From Brevibacillus choshinensis (GTDB lineage Bacteria > Bacillota > Bacilli > Brevibacillales > Brevibacillaceae), in NCBI RefSeq assembly GCF_001420695.1, contig NZ_LJJB01000007.1, positions 1,510,184 to 1,574,183 of the forward strand: a stretch of DNA of 64,000 nucleotides. The letters run 5' to 3'. Below, piece by piece: positions 33,020 through 41,453 of the stretch. Under the pieces are notes generated by a model that had not been told where the DNA came from, did not search any database, and saw only the letters and a program-made list of their open reading frames with translations. The position numbers and the translations under genes are program-made. Numbering within the stretch: position 1 is the stretch's first letter; the number at the start of each line of letters is the position of its first letter.

Positions 33020-33877
33020 TTGCAGTATTCCAAAAGCCAATCCTTTTGGATGATGACTCCTTTGGCAGTGGTGGTGATCGCGCTCGTCGCGTTCCCCACC
33101 CTGTATGCTTACTTTGTGAGCGTGCACGACGCCCGGCTGTCAGGTGAGCCCGCATCCTTTATTGGGCTACAAAACTATACGTCCCTGCTGACCAATTCCT
33201 CCTTTTATGGTTCGATCTATTACAGTGCCAAATTCGCATTGCTCGCGACAGTGGTAGAGCTCGCAGCGGGTATCGGCTTAGCTGTCTTGTTCAACCGAAC
33301 GTTTCGTGCAAAAGGGATGTTCACCAGCCTGCTCCTTTTGCCTTTGATGGTTGCGCCTTCGTTATTTGCTCTCATTTTTCGCCTCATGCTAAACGAGTTC
33401 GTGGGTGTGGTTCCCTATTATTTGAATCAGTGGGGAATCGCGGTCAATCCCTTTGACCCTTTATGGGTGAACGTGACGTTGATAGGGATCGACGCGATGC
33501 AATGGATTCCCTTTGTCTTCATCATCGTCTACGCAGGGTTGACAACGATACCAGAAGAACTCTATGAAGCAGCACGAGTCGACGGGGCGAATCCCGTTCA
33601 AAGCTTTTTCCAGATCACGCTGCCGCTTCTAGTCCCTACGCTGGCGATTGTGGCATTTCTACGAGGAATTGACGCATTCAAAATCTACGACATGATTTAT
33701 GTCCTGACCAATGGTGGTCCAGGGGAGCTGACGACAAGCATTAGTCTGTTCATTTACAAAAAAGCGTTTCTGGAAGGAAATATCGGTGAAGCGACTGCTG
33801 CGAGTGTGTTGCTGACCTTTTTGTTAGCGCCTGTGCTTGGATTAGCCATGAAGTTTATTGTGCGGAAGGGAGCATAG
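33020..33877 (+). CDS. ABC sugar permease (MalF-type)
   Basis: 285 residues, TTG start six bases after the binding-protein stop. Six membrane segments; the coupling motif EELYEAARVDGANPVQSFFQITLP (cytoplasmic EAA loop, residues about 173-196) identifies a type I importer permease. It forms a heterodimer with the next gene's product. No ATPase gene is present in the cassette, so a shared MsmX-type ATPase is expected. Confidence 0.93.
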   Translation: MQYSKSQSFWMMTPLAVVVIALVAFPTLYAYFVSVHDARLSGEPASFIGLQNYTSLLTNSSFYGSIYYSAKFALLATVVELAAGIGLAVLFNRTFRAKGMFTSLLLLPLMVAPSLFALIFRLMLNEFVGVVPYYLNQWGIAVNPFDPLWVNVTLIGIDAMQWIPFVFIIVYAGLTTIPEELYEAARVDGANPVQSFFQITLPLLVPTLAIVAFLRGIDAFKIYDMIYVLTNGGPGELTTSISLFIYKKAFLEGNIGEATAASVLLTFLLAPVLGLAMKFIVRKGA

Positions 33878-33881
33878 CCAG

Positions 33882-34703
33882 ATGAGAATCGCAAAACGAA
33901 TCGTACTTTGGCTGTTGCTCTCGTTGATTTTACTGCTATTTTTGTTTCCCTTGCTCCTAGATGTACTAACGTCCTTTAAAACAGAAGGGGATATTGCTTC
34001 TTTCCCGCCAAAGTGGGTGTTTGCCCCCACGCTTGAACACTATCAAAACGTATTCTCGGGGTCCGGCTATCCCTTTGCGCAATTTTTCCTAAACAGCTTT
34101 GTGATTGCGGCTGGCACGAGCGTGATAACAGTGGCGATTTGCATCCCAGCTGCCTATGCCATGGTACGCTACGGCTATGGCTTGAAAAAGTTTTTTTCCT
34201 TTATCATTAGTCTCAAGCTGTTGCCGCCGATCGTCTTTGCTATTCCCTATTTCGCTATGTATCAGTTTATGGGATTGCTGGATACCAAGACAGGGCTCAT
34301 CTGGGTCGCCGTCATCATGAATGTTCCGCTCACACTCATGCTCATGGTTGGCTTTATACAAGAATTACCGGTGGAAATTGAGGAAGCTGCCTTGATTGAC
34401 GGTTGCTCCCCTGGTAATATTCTGGCGCGCATTGTGTTCCCATTGATTGCGCCCGGTGTTGCTGCTGCTGCCATTCTCACTTTTATATTTACATGGAATG
34501 AATTTTTGTTCGTCCGTATTCTCAGTGACATCAACGCCATGACGACTACGGTGGGCTCCACCTTATTTATTCAAGCCTACGGAATTCGCTGGGGAGATAT
34601 CGCGGCAGCCATTGCCCTGTCTGTATTGCCGCCTTTACTATTCACTTTCTTTGTACAACGCTATTTGGTAAAAGGGTTGTCGATGGGTGCGGTAAAAGGA
34701 TGA
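33882..34703 (+). CDS. ABC sugar permease (MalG-type)
   Basis: 273 residues from ATG 33882 (GGAAGGGA eight bases upstream), four bases after the first permease. Six membrane segments and EAA loop PVEIEEAALIDGCSPGNILA followed by RIVFPL. The N-terminal helix LWLLLSLILLLFLFPLLLDV is standard for MalG-type proteins. Last gene of the operon; terminator at 34735. Confidence 0.93.
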   Translation: MRIAKRIVLWLLLSLILLLFLFPLLLDVLTSFKTEGDIASFPPKWVFAPTLEHYQNVFSGSGYPFAQFFLNSFVIAAGTSVITVAICIPAAYAMVRYGYGLKKFFSFIISLKLLPPIVFAIPYFAMYQFMGLLDTKTGLIWVAVIMNVPLTLMLMVGFIQELPVEIEEAALIDGCSPGNILARIVFPLIAPGVAAAAILTFIFTWNEFLFVRILSDINAMTTTVGSTLFIQAYGIRWGDIAAAIALSVLPPLLFTFFVQRYLVKGLSMGAVKG

Positions 34704-34734
34704 TAGGAGGGGTGTATGGAAGGAAGTAGGTAGA

Positions 34735-34762
34735 GACACGCTGTTGATGGCGTGTCTTTTTG
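34735..34762 (+). terminator. Terminator of the amino-sugar operon
   Basis: AGACACGC (34735-34742) pairs with GCGTGTCT (34751-34758), then TTTT. Confidence 0.85.
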
Positions 34763-34836
34763 TTATTGTGTATACAGATAATTCAAATTTTACTAAGATG
34801 TTAGTACCACAAAAAAACAAAGGAGCGTGTTGGTTC

Positions 34837-35907
34837 ATGGACTCATTGACCCAATATCTAATTGATTTAGACGCCATTCACGGCGTTTCTGGAGACGAAG
34901 AGCGAGTAGCAGCTTACATGAAGGAGCAAATCATTCCATTTGCCCAAGAACATTTTGAAGATCCACTCGGTAATCACTACTTTGTGAAGAAGGGGAAGGA
35001 CCCGGATTTCAAGCTGATGCTTGCCGCCCATATGGACGAGATTGGCTTCATCGTTAGTCATATTGATGAAAAAGGCTTCGTCTATTTTCTCCCGGTTGGC
35101 TACCACGACAGTCGAATGGTTATCAACCAAGTGCTCACGATCCAGACGGAAACAGGATTCGTTAGAGGAATTACTGGCAGTAAACCGGCGCATGTCGTTA
35201 CGAATGAGGAAGCGCAAAGAGCCATTCCGTTGGATCAATTGCATCTTGATCTCGGTACGACCTCACGGAGAGAAACACTCGCGTTAGGTGTACAGGTAGG
35301 GGATTACATAACCTTTGATCGCGTCGGTCAGCTGTTGAACGGTACCAAGGTGTTCAGCGGGAAATCCGTGGATAATCGCTCAGGGTGTGCGGTATTGATC
35401 GAGGTCATGAAGCGGCTCGCGGACAAGCAGATCACTCCTACTGTATATGGAGTTGCCTCTGTGCAGGAAGAGGTCGGACTGCGCGGAGCAGGACCGGCGG
35501 CGTACGCGGTTCAACCTGATATCTGCTTGGCTATCGATGTCATTTTCGCAGGAGGCACGCCTGGGATGGACGAGAGAATATCGCCTGTCATTTTGGGTGC
35601 TGGGCCAGCTATTATGATGTATGACTGGACACCGAGTAATGGGCATGGAAACAACGTTCCGAAGAAACTGACTCGCAAACTCATACAGACAGCGGAAAAG
35701 AACGCTATTCCGTATCAACGCGAGGTCGTACTCAATGGTGGTACTGACGCTTGGGCCATGAGCCTTGCAGGCAAAGGAGCGTTGTCAGGATGCATTTCTC
35801 TACCATCACGCTATATTCACTCAGCGACGGGTATCGTACATATGGATGATTTGGAGCAAGCTGTCCAGTTACTTGTTGCTTTTGTAGAGGAACTGCAAAG
35901 GAAGTAA
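34837..35907 (+). CDS. M42 family metallopeptidase (glutamyl aminopeptidase/YsdC-like)
   Basis: 356 residues from ATG 34837, behind AAAGGAG. Dinuclear metal site residues in LAAHMDEIGF, SVDNRSGCAVLIEVM, VQEEVGLRGAG (catalytic Glu plus metal Glu), AIDVIF and CISLPSRYIHSATGIVH. M42 enzymes form dodecameric tetrahedral aminopeptidases; substrate class (glutamyl aminopeptidase or endoglucanase-like misannotation) cannot be set from sequence. Single gene between terminator 34735 and the HxlR gene. Confidence 0.92.
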   Translation: MDSLTQYLIDLDAIHGVSGDEERVAAYMKEQIIPFAQEHFEDPLGNHYFVKKGKDPDFKLMLAAHMDEIGFIVSHIDEKGFVYFLPVGYHDSRMVINQVLTIQTETGFVRGITGSKPAHVVTNEEAQRAIPLDQLHLDLGTTSRRETLALGVQVGDYITFDRVGQLLNGTKVFSGKSVDNRSGCAVLIEVMKRLADKQITPTVYGVASVQEEVGLRGAGPAAYAVQPDICLAIDVIFAGGTPGMDERISPVILGAGPAIMMYDWTPSNGHGNNVPKKLTRKLIQTAEKNAIPYQREVVLNGGTDAWAMSLAGKGALSGCISLPSRYIHSATGIVHMDDLEQAVQLLVAFVEELQRK

Positions 35908-36036
35908 TACTTAACGTTCACGTAATGGATAGTTAACGTAATATTTATTATGTAAACATTCTTTTGATCTTGACTTTTTCCTTGACCGCTGTAAAATAGG
36001 CGAGATCGTCGTAACAAGGAGGCGGATGGACAGCCT

Positions 36037-36450
36037 ATGCAAGAGCCAGAGAAAATTTACAACACCGCGGTGGAAGCGACACTCGAAGTAATCGGGGGCA
36101 AGTGGAAGCCAGTTATTTTGTTCCATCTCACATTTGGCAAGAAGCGCAACGGCGAGCTGATGAGCTTGATGCCGGCCGTTACGCAAAAGGTACTGACCCA
36201 ACAGCTTCGAGAGCTGGAAGAAGCAGGGATCGTCATGCGAATCACATATAACCAGGTCCCGCCAAAAGTCGAATACGAACTGACGGAGTACGGTTGGAGC
36301 CTAAAGGAAATTCTCCATCTCATGTGTAGATGGGGTGATACGCATATCGAAAGGGCTTACGGGGACAAAGCAGTAGTACTGCGTGTGCCTCCGCAGGAAC
36401 CATCAATCCCATTATCCAAGGAAGATGATGATCGCGCTGTAAAGCAATAA
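36037..36450 (+). CDS. HxlR family winged-helix regulator
   Basis: 137 residues, one HxlR domain: ATLEVIGGKWKPVILFHLTF, GELMSLMPAVTQKVLTQQLR and VEYELTEYGWSLKEIL. No redox-type Cys near the N-terminus (first Cys is at about residue 97), unlike YodB/HypR. The last 39 bases overlap the end of the convergent LysE-type gene. Target unknown; paired near-repeats resembling a regulator site lie upstream of the SDR gene at 39485. Confidence 0.93.
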   Translation: MQEPEKIYNTAVEATLEVIGGKWKPVILFHLTFGKKRNGELMSLMPAVTQKVLTQQLRELEEAGIVMRITYNQVPPKVEYELTEYGWSLKEILHLMCRWGDTHIERAYGDKAVVLRVPPQEPSIPLSKEDDDRAVKQ

Positions 36451-36996
36451 AAGTCCCATCACAAGATGAAAGGCTCTTTCGTATTTCCTCAAAAACGATT
36501 GAAAGATCGCCCCAAAGACGGCCCAACTGGAGGTACTTGCATAACCGATAAAACCAAGGAAACAAGAAAAGAGAATCAAGCTCACAGTTGAATGGTAATA
36601 CGGGATGATGAAGGTAGAGTTCGCTGTAATCGCGTATAGGATCACTTTTGGATTGATAAATTGCAAGATCAATCCGGAAATGAAGGAGTTCAACTTTTCG
36701 TGCTGGTCCTCGTTCGCTCTAGGCTTGTGCATCAACATCTTCATCGCGAGATACACCATATAAAGTCCACCAAAAATGCTCATCCACATCTTTACTTTGG
36801 GGATGAAACTAAAAAGAAGAAGATTGAAGAAGCTACTTAACAGAGCAATAACAGTAGTGCCAACCGCTACACCAAGAATAAACCTGAGAGTATTCCTGTA
36901 GCCAGACTTGCTTGCATACGCCATAGACATAATGTTATTCGGTCCGGGTGTAAACGAGGTGACGAGTACATATAGCAAAAACGGAATCCATTGCAT
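36412..36996 (-). CDS. LysE family amino-acid exporter
   Basis: 194 residues with about six membrane segments. N-terminal family motif TPGPNNIMSMAYASKSGYR around residues 17-35, GLYMVYLAMKML and ILQFINPKVILY. Exports basic or neutral amino acids or homoserine lactones in known members. The gene is divergent from the XRE-cupin regulator at 37103, which probably controls it, and its 3' end overlaps the HxlR gene. Confidence 0.92.
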   Translation of the reverse strand: MQWIPFLLYVLVTSFTPGPNNIMSMAYASKSGYRNTLRFILGVAVGTTVIALLSSFFNLLLFSFIPKVKMWMSIFGGLYMVYLAMKMLMHKPRANEDQHEKLNSFISGLILQFINPKVILYAITANSTFIIPYYHSTVSLILFSCFLGFIGYASTSSWAVFGAIFQSFLRKYERAFHLVMGLLLLYSAIIIFLG

Positions 36997-37102
36997 AGAT
37001 GATCAACCCCTTTGTGTGTTATGATGATTAAAATGTGCGTTTTAACGTATGTGCAATATGATTATACAATTTGGTCGCTATATAGCACAATAGGGGGATT
37101 TT

Positions 37103-37657
37103 ATGGAAAATATTAGTGCTGTGCTCGCGGAAAACTTAAAGACGTTGCGGGCAACGAAAAGACTAAGCCTGGATAAGGTGGCTGAAATGACTGGCGTAAG
37201 TAAGACGATGCTCGGGCAAATTGAACGGGGAGAATCGAATCCAACGCTGAATACGGTATGGAAAATCGCGAACGGATTGAAAACTTCCTTTACCGCACTG
37301 ATTCATCAGCCTCAGCCAGATACGGTTGTCGTTACCCAAAATGACATTCAAGCGATGCAAGAAGATCATGGGAAATACCGGATCTTTCCCTTTTTTCCCT
37401 TTGACGAGAACAGGCGATTTGAAGTGTACACGGTGGAGATGGATAAAGGGGCATACCTAAGTGCTGACGCGCATGGTGAGGGGACAGAGGAATATATTTC
37501 CGTGTTTGACGGTGAAGTGACGATCCGAGTCAATAACGAGGAATTTACCATAAAAGAGGGAGAGTCCATTAAATTTAAAGCAGACCGCGAGCATGCCTAT
37601 CATAATTCAGGTGAATCACTAACGCGGCTAAGTATGGTTATTTACTATCCTACTTAG
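37103..37657 (+). CDS. XRE-cupin transcriptional regulator
   Basis: 184 residues: N-terminal helix-turn-helix (LSLDKVAEMTGVSKTMLGQI, then ERGESNPTLNTVWKIANGL) and C-terminal cupin (AHGEGTEEYISVFDGEVTIR, ending REHAYHNSGES). Ligand unknown, but divergent placement suggests control of the LysE exporter. ATG 37103 behind AGGGGGA. Confidence 0.92.
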   Translation: MENISAVLAENLKTLRATKRLSLDKVAEMTGVSKTMLGQIERGESNPTLNTVWKIANGLKTSFTALIHQPQPDTVVVTQNDIQAMQEDHGKYRIFPFFPFDENRRFEVYTVEMDKGAYLSADAHGEGTEEYISVFDGEVTIRVNNEEFTIKEGESIKFKADREHAYHNSGESLTRLSMVIYYPT

Positions 37658-37696
37658 GGGTAAGAGAACGAGATGGGGTTGGCGGATTCATGTGAA

Positions 37697-37728
37697 AGAG
37701 CACTCCTTATGGAAGAGTGCTCTTTTTG
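37697..37728 (+). terminator. Terminator after the XRE-cupin gene
   Basis: AGAGCACTC (37697-37705) pairs with GAGTGCTCT (37715-37723), then TTTTT. It could also act for the minus-strand gene ending at 37785. Confidence 0.85.
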
Positions 37729-37784
37729 GTTCATGTTATGGATGATCGGGTCAGAACCAACCACGCAAGACCCGAGGAAATATC

Positions 37785-38234
37785 CTATCTGTGCTGTTTT
37801 TGTGATTCGAGAGGGCGGTTGTACCACCAGTAGGTCGCCTCACAGATGGCAAAAACACCGACGACTGCAGCAACCAAAATGATTGCCCACATGCCGAAGA
37901 GCGTTATTGTATAGGCGGAACCGTTCCCCACGAGCAAAAGCATGCTGTCGATCACCCATAGAAAGTCCAATATTGAAAAAACCAGAACGACACGGGGAGA
38001 AACAACGCTTCTGGTCGCAGCCCATGATAGAAAAGCGACGACCACGAGCAGAAAAACTCCCGTCCCCATCAAAGACAATCGATTTTCCAGCCCCGTCCAA
38101 TCGGCAATAAACCCAGGGAATAAAAGGAGGAGTAGTCCGCAAGCCCCTGATGAAACGGCGTTCATCAGAAGTACCTTTCGGATCACTGCTTCTTCCGCCA
38201 TTAGATTTGCCCCACTTTTTTCTTGCTGTTTCAT
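37785..38234 (-). CDS. Small four-helix membrane protein, function unknown
   Basis: 149 residues from ATG 38234 (AGAGAGGTG seven bases upstream). Four predicted membrane segments: SSGACGLLLLLFPGFIADW, LMGTGVFLLVVVAFLSWAA, VVLVFSILDFLWVIDSMLLL and FGMWAIILVAAVVGVFAICE. No recognised motif; hypothetical integral membrane protein. It lies between the XRE-cupin and SDR genes and may share a transcript with the latter. Confidence 0.78.
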   Translation of the reverse strand: MKQQEKSGANLMAEEAVIRKVLLMNAVSSGACGLLLLLFPGFIADWTGLENRLSLMGTGVFLLVVVAFLSWAATRSVVSPRVVLVFSILDFLWVIDSMLLLVGNGSAYTITLFGMWAIILVAAVVGVFAICEATYWWYNRPLESQKQHR

Positions 38235-38351
38235 GAAAAGCACCTCTCTTCTCAGGATTGATTTTACACAACCAACATAAGCAAGAAGAGACTGCCATCA
38301 CCATACATATTACTGCCAAACGGTGCCAAATGGCGTTTTTAAGCGTATCAA

Positions 38352-39413
38352 TCAAGGAATGATCTTACGTTTGCGGAAGTCGCCAAAAATACCCAGGAAC
38401 ATTTCTTTCGTATCAATAAAGTCGTGAAATCCAAAACGACGTGCCTTTGATCCGTCTGCAAAAAAATCGTAATCCCAGGAAAACACGAAATCACCGAATC
38501 GCCAGGAGGAAACATCCTTGTAGGGGGTTTTAACCAAGCCGTGTTTTTCTACCATGGCGTTCCACAGCGGTTCCTTATCAGCCATCACCACATCCAGGGA
38601 CATTTGCAGTGGTGGTGCTGTCTCCATATCGAAATACTTGGCGATGGTAGGCCACATTTCGTTCCAACGGAAAAGGTCTCCGTTTGTAATGTTAAACGCC
38701 TGATTTGCACAGCGTTCATCGGTCGCTGCCCAAACCGTTGCCCTGGCTAATAATCCAGCGTCTGTCATTTCGAGCAGGCTGTTGTAGGCGCCAGGTTTCC
38801 CTGGAAAGCGAAGGGGAATCCCGAGTTCTTTTGATAGGGATGCGTAGATCGCGATGACCATCGCCAGATTCATCGGATTGCCTAATGCGAAGCCACTAAC
38901 GACAGAAGGGCGGAGTGCCGACCACGTCCAACTGCTGCCACGCTGACGTTGTTCGAGGAAGGTCTGCTGGTCGACATTGAACTCCGGTGGCATATGGTAG
39001 GCGTCCGTCTCCTTCGCCGGAGTCTTAAACGGTCCGAGGTGTGCTCCATACACTTTGTACCCTTGCATTAGGCTAATATGCTGCAGATCGTGAGCGACTG
39101 GCTCAATCGTGTTGACAACATGAACGAGCATCGCCATGTTAGGGGCAACCAATTCCGCCCAAGTAGGCCGGTCTTGATAAGCAGCGTAAAAAATATGGGT
39201 GACCTCTGTCAGACTGCTCAGTTTCTCATACGTGTCTGCTTCATCGAGTAGATCGACAGCGACGTATCGGACACGGTCATATGATTCTCCACCTCGCCGA
39301 GATAAGCCGATAATATCCCAATCAGGTAGCTCGGCGAGATAGCTGATCAGATTACTTCCAATGACACCATTTGCTCCGACGACAAGTGCTGTTTTACGCA
39401 CGGCTTTTTGCAT
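38352..39413 (-). CDS. SDR oxidoreductase, PRISE/5-beta-reductase-like
   Basis: 353 residues. Atypical extended short-chain dehydrogenase: NAD(P) loop ALVVGANGVIGSNLISYL (GxxGxxG), GLSRRG for NADPH preference, and the segment ISLMQGYKVYGAHLGPFKTP carrying the Tyr-Lys pattern of the PRISE (progesterone 5-beta-reductase/iridoid synthase-like) group instead of the usual YxxxK. Known members reduce activated C=C bonds. GGGAGAG lies before the ATG. Two tandem near-repeats upstream (39485) suggest regulation by a small winged-helix protein. Confidence 0.88.
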   Translation of the reverse strand: MQKAVRKTALVVGANGVIGSNLISYLAELPDWDIIGLSRRGGESYDRVRYVAVDLLDEADTYEKLSSLTEVTHIFYAAYQDRPTWAELVAPNMAMLVHVVNTIEPVAHDLQHISLMQGYKVYGAHLGPFKTPAKETDAYHMPPEFNVDQQTFLEQRQRGSSWTWSALRPSVVSGFALGNPMNLAMVIAIYASLSKELGIPLRFPGKPGAYNSLLEMTDAGLLARATVWAATDERCANQAFNITNGDLFRWNEMWPTIAKYFDMETAPPLQMSLDVVMADKEPLWNAMVEKHGLVKTPYKDVSSWRFGDFVFSWDYDFFADGSKARRFGFHDFIDTKEMFLGIFGDFRKRKIIP

Positions 39414-39484
39414 GGATATTCTCTCCCTTGGCTGTTGGTCTTATCGTCATTTTGCGTCAGGGAGAGGAGAGTGAAAAGTACGCA

Positions 39485-39520
39485 CTTTGAAGTCATATAG
39501 GTACTTGAAAGTAATATAGG
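39485..39520 (-). repeat. Two tandem 17-base near-repeats upstream of the SDR gene
   Basis: CTTTGAAGTCATATAGG (39485-39501) and CTTGAAAGTAATATAGG (39504-39520) differ at three positions and are 19 bases apart, about two helix turns. Likely a dimeric regulator site controlling the SDR gene. Confidence 0.6.
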
Positions 39521-39553
39521 AAGGGGACGGGTATCGTGACCGACTCGATCTTC

Positions 39554-40234
39554 CTACAAATACTTTACAAGATCAATGAGCTTGCTAATTTCGTAAGTCG
39601 GATGGATTCCCAGCTTGTTTTCTTTTCGATTGGGATTGAACCAGCAAGTATCAATCCCATAATTGATGCCACCTTGAATATCTGAAGTTAAAGAATCGCC
39701 CACAATCAGTACTTTCTTTTTATCTGTAATCTGCAATTTGGAAAACACATAATCAAAAATACGTGTATCTGGTTTCTGGAACCCAGCTTCTTCAGAAGTA
39801 ACGAGATACTCAAAAGAGTGACAAAGGGGAGAACCCCCAATTCTTGATTTTTGTACCTCGGTAAAGCCGTTTGTTATGATGACCAATCGATAAGCGGAGA
39901 GTTGGTCGCACAGATCAACTGCACCTTCTGTAAGATGGATTTCCCTGCCTAAGTTCAGAAGGTAATCTCGATTAAACGCAGTGGCATCTATCTCGAGATG
40001 ATGGGCGAGAAACAATCGCTTGAACCTTTCCGCTCCCAATTCCGCTAAATTGGTACGTCCTTGTTCCAAATCTCTCCATAGTACGGAGCTGATCTCTTTA
40101 TAGCTGGGTAAATAATAGGTCAAAGCATCGGACATCCCGTAAGCTTCGAACGTCTTTTGCAGGGCTTCTTTTTCCGTCATACCGAAATCGAATAAGGTGT
40201 CATCTACATCGAATAGAATCATCTCGTACTTCAT
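39554..40234 (-). CDS. HAD nucleotidase, YjjG/YfnB family
   Basis: 226 residues. HAD motifs: I, LFDVDDTLFDFG (nucleophile Asp); II, IITNGFT; III, the Lys in FQKPDTRIFDYV; IV, VGDSLTSDIQGG. Family members remove phosphate from non-canonical pyrimidine nucleotides (house-cleaning). Helical cap between motifs I and II. ATG at 40234. Confidence 0.92.
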   Translation of the reverse strand: MKYEMILFDVDDTLFDFGMTEKEALQKTFEAYGMSDALTYYLPSYKEISSVLWRDLEQGRTNLAELGAERFKRLFLAHHLEIDATAFNRDYLLNLGREIHLTEGAVDLCDQLSAYRLVIITNGFTEVQKSRIGGSPLCHSFEYLVTSEEAGFQKPDTRIFDYVFSKLQITDKKKVLIVGDSLTSDIQGGINYGIDTCWFNPNRKENKLGIHPTYEISKLIDLVKYL

Positions 40235-40371
40235 TTTATGCCTCCGTTACTCTTTGCTAGTCATTTCATATCTCGCGAGTGCTTTTGGGGTGTTTCCCAC
40301 TTTCGTCTAACCATTATACTCCACTTTTTTATCAAAACAGGTGTAGTAAGTTCCGGATCTTGAGCAAAATG

Positions 40372-40410
40372 AAAAAGCACAGCGCGCGTAATGCGTAGCC
40401 TGTGCTTTTT
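40372..40410 (-). terminator. Terminator of gltC
   Basis: AAAAAGCACAG (40372-40382) pairs perfectly with CTGTGCTTTTT (40400-40410); T-rich on the minus strand just past the gltC stop. Confidence 0.85.
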
Positions 40411-40423
40411 GCTTTGCCAATTC

Positions 40424-41329
40424 TTACCCGCTGTATCTCCCCAATCGATGAAAGAAGTCCTTGAGGAAATCATAAAACAGCTTTTCCGAGGGAGGCAGCT
40501 CCCGGTTTTTCGGGATGATAATGCCGACAGTCCTCGTGACATTCGGTTCAGTGATTCGCATTTTCACAGTCTCTCGTGGGATGTTATCGGCCAGCGTTAG
40601 CTCAGGTAGCAGGGTAACCCCCAAGCCCGCCGCTACCAGTCCTTTAATCGCATCGATGTCCTCGCCTTCGAAAGCGACCTTTGGCTCAAATCCCATCTGG
40701 GCACAGGCGTTGACGACGATGTTACGGAGAACAAAACCAGGGGGGAACAAGACAAAGGTATCCTGCATGAGTTCGTTTAATCGCAAGGTTTTATTCTTGG
40801 AGAGCGGATGCTTCGCTGGTAGCAGGGCGACAATTTCTTCGGCAAAGAAAATGTGACTTTGCACATTCTTTTCCTGGGTGGGAACAGGACCGAGAAAAGC
40901 AATATCGAGCTCCCCCTTGATAACCGAATCGATGAGTGGCAGGTAAGCACCCTGACGCAGCTGAAAACCGATGTCCGGATAGCTCGAACGAAAAGCAGAA
41001 ATGACCGCAGGCAACGGATTGGCTGCGAGACTGCTCGTAAACCCTACTCGGATGGTGCCGCGCTCAGGATCGAGAATCTCATTGATTTTTTTCTTTGCCT
41101 TTTCGATCTCGGCTAACGACAGCTCTGCATGCTGCAAAAAAATCTTCCCGATGTTGGTCAGCTTCACGTTCCGTCCTTCCCGGATAAAAAGAGAAACACC
41201 CAGTTCTTTTTCTAAAATGGCGATGTGCCGACTGAGCGCAGATTGAGCGACGTGAAGGGAATGGGCAGCCTCTGTGTAATGCTCCCTTTTGGCAACTTCG
41301 ATGAAGTATTGGATCTGTCTGAAATCCAT
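40424..41329 (-). CDS. gltC: LysR-family activator of glutamate synthase
   Basis: 301 residues. N-terminal winged helix (MDFRQIQYFIEVAKREHYTE ... HVAQSALSRHIAILEKELGV) and LysR effector domain with DPERGTIRVGFTSSLA and ELDIAFLGPVP, closely following Bacillus subtilis GltC. It is divergent from the glutamate synthase gene, and the shared region holds the GltC-type dyad ATCTC-N5-GAGAT. Activates gltA transcription, tuned in Bacillus by 2-oxoglutarate and glutamate. Confidence 0.93.
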   Translation of the reverse strand: MDFRQIQYFIEVAKREHYTEAAHSLHVAQSALSRHIAILEKELGVSLFIREGRNVKLTNIGKIFLQHAELSLAEIEKAKKKINEILDPERGTIRVGFTSSLAANPLPAVISAFRSSYPDIGFQLRQGAYLPLIDSVIKGELDIAFLGPVPTQEKNVQSHIFFAEEIVALLPAKHPLSKNKTLRLNELMQDTFVLFPPGFVLRNIVVNACAQMGFEPKVAFEGEDIDAIKGLVAAGLGVTLLPELTLADNIPRETVKMRITEPNVTRTVGIIIPKNRELPPSEKLFYDFLKDFFHRLGRYSG

Positions 41330-41353
41330 TTTATTCTCCTCAAAACATGACTT

Positions 41354-41368
41354 ATCTCATTTTGAGAT
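41354..41368 (+). promoter_or_regulatory. GltC box I
   Basis: ATCTCATTTTGAGAT (ATCTCA-ttt-TGAGAT) is a perfect dyad matching the Bacillus GltC box. Its centre is about 64 bases before the predicted gltA start, the position of box I in Bacillus subtilis. Confidence 0.85.
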
Positions 41369-41389
41369 CAATTTAGCACTAATTATATA

Positions 41390-41418
41390 TTGTTCAAATA
41401 ATTTACTCAATCTAAAAT
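41390..41418 (+). promoter_or_regulatory. gltA promoter
   Basis: TTGTTC (41390-41395), 17-base spacer, TAAAAT (41413-41418). The predicted start is about 41425, 29 bases before the ATG. Confidence 0.6.
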
Positions 41419-41453
41419 AAGTTCTAACAGAGAGAGTAAGGAGTGGGAGAAAA

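Noticed and set aside
29162-34703. Calling the amino-sugar cassette a sialic-acid operon.
   Set aside because: No sialate lyase, sialidase or TRAP transporter; nanE and kinase alone fit ManNAc use.
39485-39520. Transposon target-site or IS remnant because of the two tandem repeats.
   Set aside because: They are direct 17-base repeats in a promoter region without inverted ends or transposase; a regulator site fits better.
40261-40542. A 93-codon minus-strand frame between the HAD and gltC genes.
   Set aside because: Spans the gltC terminator and overlaps the end of gltC in another frame; no ribosome site or recognised motif.
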